A DNA stretch of 64,000 nucleotides from assembly GCA_029259595.1 (NCBI GenBank), contig JAJDEW010000086.1, forward strand, positions 1 to 64,000, read 5' to 3'. This stretch comes from Planctomycetota bacterium. Its GTDB lineage: Bacteria > Planctomycetota > UBA1135 > GCA-002686595. The notes beneath the pieces were generated by a model. It was not told where the DNA came from. It did not search any database and was given only the letters and a program-made list of their open reading frames with translations. The translations under genes were made by a program, and so were the position numbers. Numbering within the stretch: the first letter of the stretch is position 1; each line of letters starts with the position of its first letter. Of this stretch, positions 62,828 to 64,000 are shown piece after piece.

Positions 62828-64000
62828 TCAGGTCCTCCCCGTCAGGGCCTTGCGCGCGAAGCCGTTGGTCCGCGGGCGCGGCCCGTAGCCGGGCCGTTCG
62901 ATGTGACGGATCTCACCGCGCGTGCCCTTGCGAACCGGGTGCTTCTTCTCATCGTCGAGCTCGCGCAAGGCCACGTTCTCGAAGACGATCATCAACGCGA
63001 CCCAGTGATAGAAGAGGTCGAAGTGCGCTCGGTTCAGGAACGCGGAACCGACAATGAAGGCGACCATCGACGCCTCGAACATCGTCGCGTAGTTGATCAT
63101 CCAGCTGGAGTAGTAGCGCCTGCGCGCCAGGCGACGCACCTTCCAGACCGTCAGGAACGAGGACGCGATCAGCGTCATGTACAGGGCGAAAGCGGGCGTG
63201 CCCGCCTCCGCCCAGATCTGGAAGTACGAGGAGTGCGCCACGATGACCTGCGAGCCGTCCAGCTCCTGCGGCGTCGGGTTGTGGCAGTAGTCGAGATAGT
63301 GGTGCGGGAAGCGCATGAAGCCGACGCCCAACACCGGGTTGTCCATCGCCATGCGCGTGGCGATACCCCAGGCGCGCAGGCGGCTGGCCGCCGAACCCTC
63401 TTCGCTCGGGTTGCGCAGGGTCTGCAGGCGTTCGGTGTAGTCGTCGGGCATCACGATCAGACCGACGATCAGACACAAGAAGGCGATGATCAGACCCGCC
63501 ACGCGGTTCTTGGAGCGCCACACGAGGACCCCGATCGCCGCGCACACGGACAGAAAGCCACCCCGTGAACGCGTGAGGAAGACGGTGAACACGGTCAGCG
63601 GCAGGGCGAAGAAAAAGGCCCGCTTGATCGGCTTGCGTCGCTCGGTCCAGCCCAGATGAAAGAGCATCGGAACGGCCATCGACAGGGCGAGCGAGAAGTC
63701 GTTGTTGTCCGCCATCATCCCGCCCGGCCCCTGCAGGATCTGCAGGTTGCCGCCGGACAGAACGCCCCACAAGCCCGACTTGACGCCATAGAAGCCCAGC
63801 GACAACGAGATGACCCAGAGCAGCACGCGCAGGCGCTCCTTGTTGTTCACGATGCCGGTCGTGAACAGGGCGATCACGATGATCTTCACGAGCTCCATGT
63901 AGCGCGTGAACAAGTAGGCGCTGGGATTGCCCGACGCGAAGATCCCCAGGAACACGAGGACCAAGAGGGCGATCATGATCCAGCAGCGCAGGTCGGGCAG
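62828..64000 (-). CDS. O-antigen ligase/O-glycosylation ligase, exosortase-associated type (partial)
   Basis: The frame runs off the right edge of the window with no start, so at least the N-terminus is missing; about 390 residues are visible, with 8-9 hydrophobic helices. VLSGGNLQILQGPGGMMADNNDFSLALSMAVPML and FLTRSRGGFLSVCAAIG are characteristic of the ligase family found in exosortase A loci. HSSYFQIWAEAGTPAFALYMTLI is the conserved periplasmic loop with His. It would join lipid-linked polysaccharide to an acceptor on the outer face of the inner membrane. The first gene of the operon lies further right. Confidence 0.88.
   Translation of the reverse strand: MPDLRCWIMIALLVLVFLGIFASGNPSAYLFTRYMELVKIIVIALFTTGIVNNKERLRVLLWVISLSLGFYGVKSGLWGVLSGGNLQILQGPGGMMADNNDFSLALSMAVPMLFHLGWTERRKPIKRAFFFALPLTVFTVFLTRSRGGFLSVCAAIGVLVWRSKNRVAGLIIAFLCLIVGLIVMPDDYTERLQTLRNPSEEGSAASRLRAWGIATRMAMDNPVLGVGFMRFPHHYLDYCHNPTPQELDGSQVIVAHSSYFQIWAEAGTPAFALYMTLIASSFLTVWKVRRLARRRYYSSWMINYATMFEASMVAFIVGSAFLNRAHFDLFYHWVALMIVFENVALRELDDEKKHPVRKGTRGEIRHIERPGYGPRPRTNGFARKALTGRT

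Overview
This is a 64 kb chromosomal window of very high GC, with strong G/C third-position bias. The gene content suggests a member of the Planctomycetota or a close relative. It has two alkaline-phosphatase-superfamily sulfatase-like lipoproteins, ASPIC/UnbV and TPR lipoproteins, an ECF sigma factor next to a Ser/Thr kinase, an exosortase (XrtA)-type polysaccharide locus, an OPT transporter and very large secreted proteins. This taxonomic call is inference; the window has no rRNA or marker set that would settle it.

Layout. 1-1.4 kb: long composite palindromic repeats. 1.4-8.7 kb: cutC, a secreted protein, a catalytically odd alpha/beta hydrolase, a large sulfatase-like lipoprotein and an ankyrin protein with a histone-like tail. 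8.7-13.8 kb: a putative cytoskeletal cluster, with a membrane-anchored coiled-coil/HhH protein divergent from a degenerate-GGDEF coiled-coil protein followed by a MamK-like bacterial actin. 13.9-19 kb: sulfatase-TPR, then an opposing TPR lipoprotein and VCBS/UnbV lipoprotein that are translationally coupled. 19-26.9 kb: hydrolase-OsmC fusion, sodium:solute symporter, a 1144-residue unrecognised multi-TM protein and an acyltransferase. 27-31.2 kb: glyoxylate shunt (aceB, aceA) and a glyoxylate-type class V aminotransferase. 31.2-34.7 kb: OPT transporter interrupted by an in-frame amber codon, with a partner membrane protein, and YjbQ. 34.8-42.7 kb: a GT-C membrane enzyme, a giant multi-domain lipoprotein (malectin, sugar-dehydrogenase propeller, kelch) and an NAD-dependent epimerase. 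42.9-48.4 kb: aspartoacylase-like enzyme overlapping a GCS2-CBS ligase, then an ECF sigma factor and a Ser/Thr kinase with a glycine-rich repeat tail. 48.4-50.5 kb: a 12-bp minisatellite and more composite palindromes. 50.5-56.9 kb: type II IleRS, a GT-C membrane protein, a cysteine-less redoxin and a TlpA-like thioredoxin with TGA exactly where the first catalytic Cys should be. 57.1-57.7 kb: another composite palindrome. 57.7-64 kb: an exosortase-associated exopolysaccharide operon running off the right edge.

The strongest leads are: (1) a probable selenocysteine TlpA lipoprotein with a SECIS-like hairpin at 56393-56923; (2) a MamK-like actin paired with a pseudo-GGDEF protein at 11488-13762, outside any visible magnetosome island; and (3) a family of roughly 250-bp repeat arms that form 500-600-bp imperfect palindromes at three places in the window and create many spurious open frames. 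No tRNA, rRNA, CRISPR array, transposase or phage gene was seen. All calls come from reading the sequence; no database search was run.
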